Shown here piece after piece: positions 36,837 to 38,453 of a stretch of 38,453 nt of DNA; the stretch's first letter is position 1; every line of letters begins with the position of its first letter. Source of the stretch: Hydrogenobaculum sp. (GTDB taxonomy: Bacteria > Aquificota > Aquificia > Aquificales > Aquificaceae); NCBI GenBank assembly GCA_002878215.1, contig PNJC01000024.1, positions 1 through 38,453 on the forward strand, in the 5' to 3' direction. The notes under the pieces are model-generated. The model was not told where the DNA came from, searched no databases, and worked only from the letters and a program-made list of their open reading frames with translations. The position numbers and the translations under genes are program-made.

Positions 36837-38411
36837 ATGTTCTTGAACTTTAATCTATTTGAAAACATATCAGATGGTGTAATAATAGTATCTAAAGACA
36901 AGAAAATTGTCTACTTTAACAAAAGTGCTAAAAACTTTTTTCCAGATATTGCTCTAAACAAAAGTTGCTATGGGCTTTACAACATATGTGAAAATTGCCC
37001 ATTGGAAATAGCCAAAGAAGAAAATAGAAATATAAACATATATGATGTCAAATTGTCTAATAAAAGGGTTTGCTTTTCTATGAACCCTATTTTTATGGAA
37101 ACTGAATTTTACGGTGTAATAGAAATTTTCAGAGACGTAAGCAGAGTTATACACTACATGGAAGATGTTCACAAACAAAAAGAGTTTACTGAAAAAATAT
37201 TTAACTCCATCGTAGAAGGTATAATAGTTGTAGATAAAGAAGGCAAGGTTATAAACTTAAACGATAGCGCTAAGAAACTATTATGTAACCTTGACACGAA
37301 AGATGCCATAGGACACCATGTTAAAGAAATTCTTGGAATTGATTTAGAACAAATGCCAGCTTTAGACAAAAGAAACGACATATATATTCAAACTTATTGT
37401 GGGAAGTTAAAAGCATCTTTGATGTTGTCTGCTTTTAGAGATGAGGGTTACATAATATCTTTTTACATACTGCCAGAACAAAACATGTTTTACGGTTTTT
37501 CTGAAAATGAATTTCATACAAAAAGCCCGAAATTATCAAAGGCTATTGATATCGCAAAATATGTTGCAGAACACAATGTAAACGTGTTGATAGAGGGGGA
37601 AACTGGAACAGGTAAAACACTTCTGGCAAAGTATATCCACTTTTTGTCTCCCAGAAGAAATAAGCCTTTTGTTAAAATAAATTGCGCTGCAATACCAGAA
37701 AACCTTTTAGAATCAGAGTTATTTGGTTATGTCAAAGGAGCTTTCACTGGTGCTATAAAAGACAAAGTAGGTAAAGTGGAACTAGCAAACGAAGGGACCC
37801 TTTTCTTAGACGAAATTGGTGATATGCCGTTGTCTATACAAGCTAAGATATTAAATTTAATTCAGGAAAAAGAGATAGAAAGGTTGGGAGACAATAAAAC
37901 TTTAAAGGTAGATGTTAGAATAATAGCTGCTACAAATAAAGATATGAGGCAACTTATTAAAAATAGGCTTTTTAGAGAAGACCTTTACTATAGGTTAAAC
38001 GTTGTCAATATAACCTTGCCGCCACTAAGGGATAGAAAGGAAGATATTCCAACGCTTGTAAGAGGATTTTTAGAAAAATTTTCCGAAATTCATAAAAAAA
38101 GTGTAAAATCGATAAGATCGGAAGCCATTAAGCTGCTTTTAAAATACGACTATCCTGGCAATGTAAGAGAGCTAGAGAATATCATAGAACACGCCGTTAT
38201 AATGACCAAGAGTGATTACATAGACGCTCCTGATCTTCCTGAGTTTCTAGCTTCTAATTTTGATGTATTTTTAGAAAACTTAACAGAAAAAGATTTGATA
38301 GTAAAAACCTTAAAACAAACAAATGGGAACAAAGCTGAAGCCGCAAAGATTCTTAATATGCACAGGACAACGCTTTGGCGCAAGATAAAAGAATACGGTA
38401 TAGAGATATAA
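36837..38411 (+). CDS. Sigma-54-dependent activator with two PAS domains
   Basis: A 524-residue enhancer-binding protein. Two PAS domains (about residues 5-100 and 115-215) precede a AAA+ domain with Walker A GETGTGKT (254-261), the sigma-54 contact loop GAFTGA (301-306), Walker B GTLFLDEIGD, and arginine fingers near FREDLYYRLNV. A Fis-type helix-turn-helix closes the protein (NGNKAEAAKILNMHRTTLWR onward). PAS1 holds C44, C51 and C54 in SCYGLYNICENCPL, a cysteine cluster that could sense redox state, sulfur species or metal. There is no response-regulator receiver domain, so the signal is probably sensed in the cytoplasm directly. It is last in the DUF2173/SCP2 run, its likely target. Confidence 0.93.
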   Translation: MFLNFNLFENISDGVIIVSKDKKIVYFNKSAKNFFPDIALNKSCYGLYNICENCPLEIAKEENRNINIYDVKLSNKRVCFSMNPIFMETEFYGVIEIFRDVSRVIHYMEDVHKQKEFTEKIFNSIVEGIIVVDKEGKVINLNDSAKKLLCNLDTKDAIGHHVKEILGIDLEQMPALDKRNDIYIQTYCGKLKASLMLSAFRDEGYIISFYILPEQNMFYGFSENEFHTKSPKLSKAIDIAKYVAEHNVNVLIEGETGTGKTLLAKYIHFLSPRRNKPFVKINCAAIPENLLESELFGYVKGAFTGAIKDKVGKVELANEGTLFLDEIGDMPLSIQAKILNLIQEKEIERLGDNKTLKVDVRIIAATNKDMRQLIKNRLFREDLYYRLNVVNITLPPLRDRKEDIPTLVRGFLEKFSEIHKKSVKSIRSEAIKLLLKYDYPGNVRELENIIEHAVIMTKSDYIDAPDLPEFLASNFDVFLENLTEKDLIVKTLKQTNGNKAEAAKILNMHRTTLWRKIKEYGIEI

Positions 38412-38414
38412 CCA

Positions 38415-38423
38415 TGTTATAAT
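38415..38423 (+). promoter_or_regulatory. Extended -10 of the next gene, leaderless spacing
   Basis: TGTTATAAT ends 6 bases before ATG 38430, immediately after the activator stop codon. Confidence 0.5.
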
Positions 38424-38429
38424 ATTTTT

Positions 38430-38453
38430 ATGAGAAAATTAACGTTAATTTTT
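38430..38453 (+). CDS. Start of a gene running off the window, probably secreted
   Basis: Only eight codons are visible. They read MRKLTLIF, a basic start entering a hydrophobic stretch, as in a signal peptide. Support comes mainly from the extended -10 placed as at other heads here. Confidence 0.35.

Overview
The window is AT-rich, almost wall-to-wall coding DNA with very short intergenic gaps and many 1-4 base gene overlaps. Gene content (a GyrA without a recognisable GyrA box, a short MetRS, DUF2173 proteins, scattered single biosynthetic genes) suggests a thermophilic chemolithoautotroph of the Aquificota, most like Hydrogenobaculum. That assignment is inference from gene style, not a database match. 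I saw no rRNA or tRNA gene and no CRISPR array.

Layout. 1-954: a secreted c-type cytochrome/porin-like gene (minus strand) that is open at its 5' end and cut at base 55/56 by what looks like the terminal repeat of an IS256-type insertion sequence. 1082-3729: rhodanese, pyrB, a RicT/PSP1 protein and pgeF. 3735-5977: thrC lies between two toxin-antitoxin modules, hicBA and mntA-hepT. 6004-10651 (minus): M16 protease-like protein, small basic protein, lpdA, argB, mobB, scpA. 10654-12514 (minus): pspA, a 47-residue membrane protein and a TPR/coiled-coil membrane protein, joined by ATGA overlaps. 12569-13457 (minus): TetR regulator and thioredoxin-like protein with an operator palindrome. 13483-18413 (minus): metG; dapA and an AAA ATPase; efp, accB and trmI. 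18477-19165: a coiled-coil protein converging on DUF503. 19174-22706 (minus): membrane protoglobin, MlaE permease, periplasmic thioredoxin-like protein, mnmA, TPR lipoprotein. 22742-26441: EamA transporter; gatB-rpiB-galE (minus). 26502-31607: gyrA-serS-hisB-ADP-ribosylglycohydrolase, coupled by overlaps. 31622-35596: mreB-mreC-mreD-mrdA. 35597-38411: a putative sigma-54 regulon: palindrome, -24/-12 promoter, two DUF2173 paralogs, an SCP2-like protein and a PAS-AAA-Fis sigma-54 activator. A further gene begins at 38430.

How the parts relate. Most of the window is housekeeping. Three clusters go beyond it: the sigma-54/DUF2173/SCP2 locus with its regulator, the PspA-linked membrane operon, and the protoglobin-PsiE-like/MlaE/thioredoxin operon. 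A second theme is promoter architecture: at least thirteen transcription-unit heads have a -10 element (often TGnTAWAAT) ending only 6-9 bases before the start codon, which predicts leaderless or nearly leaderless mRNAs. This also corrects several start codons (thrC, metG, gatB). Genes of the sigma-54 locus instead carry strong Shine-Dalgarno sequences.
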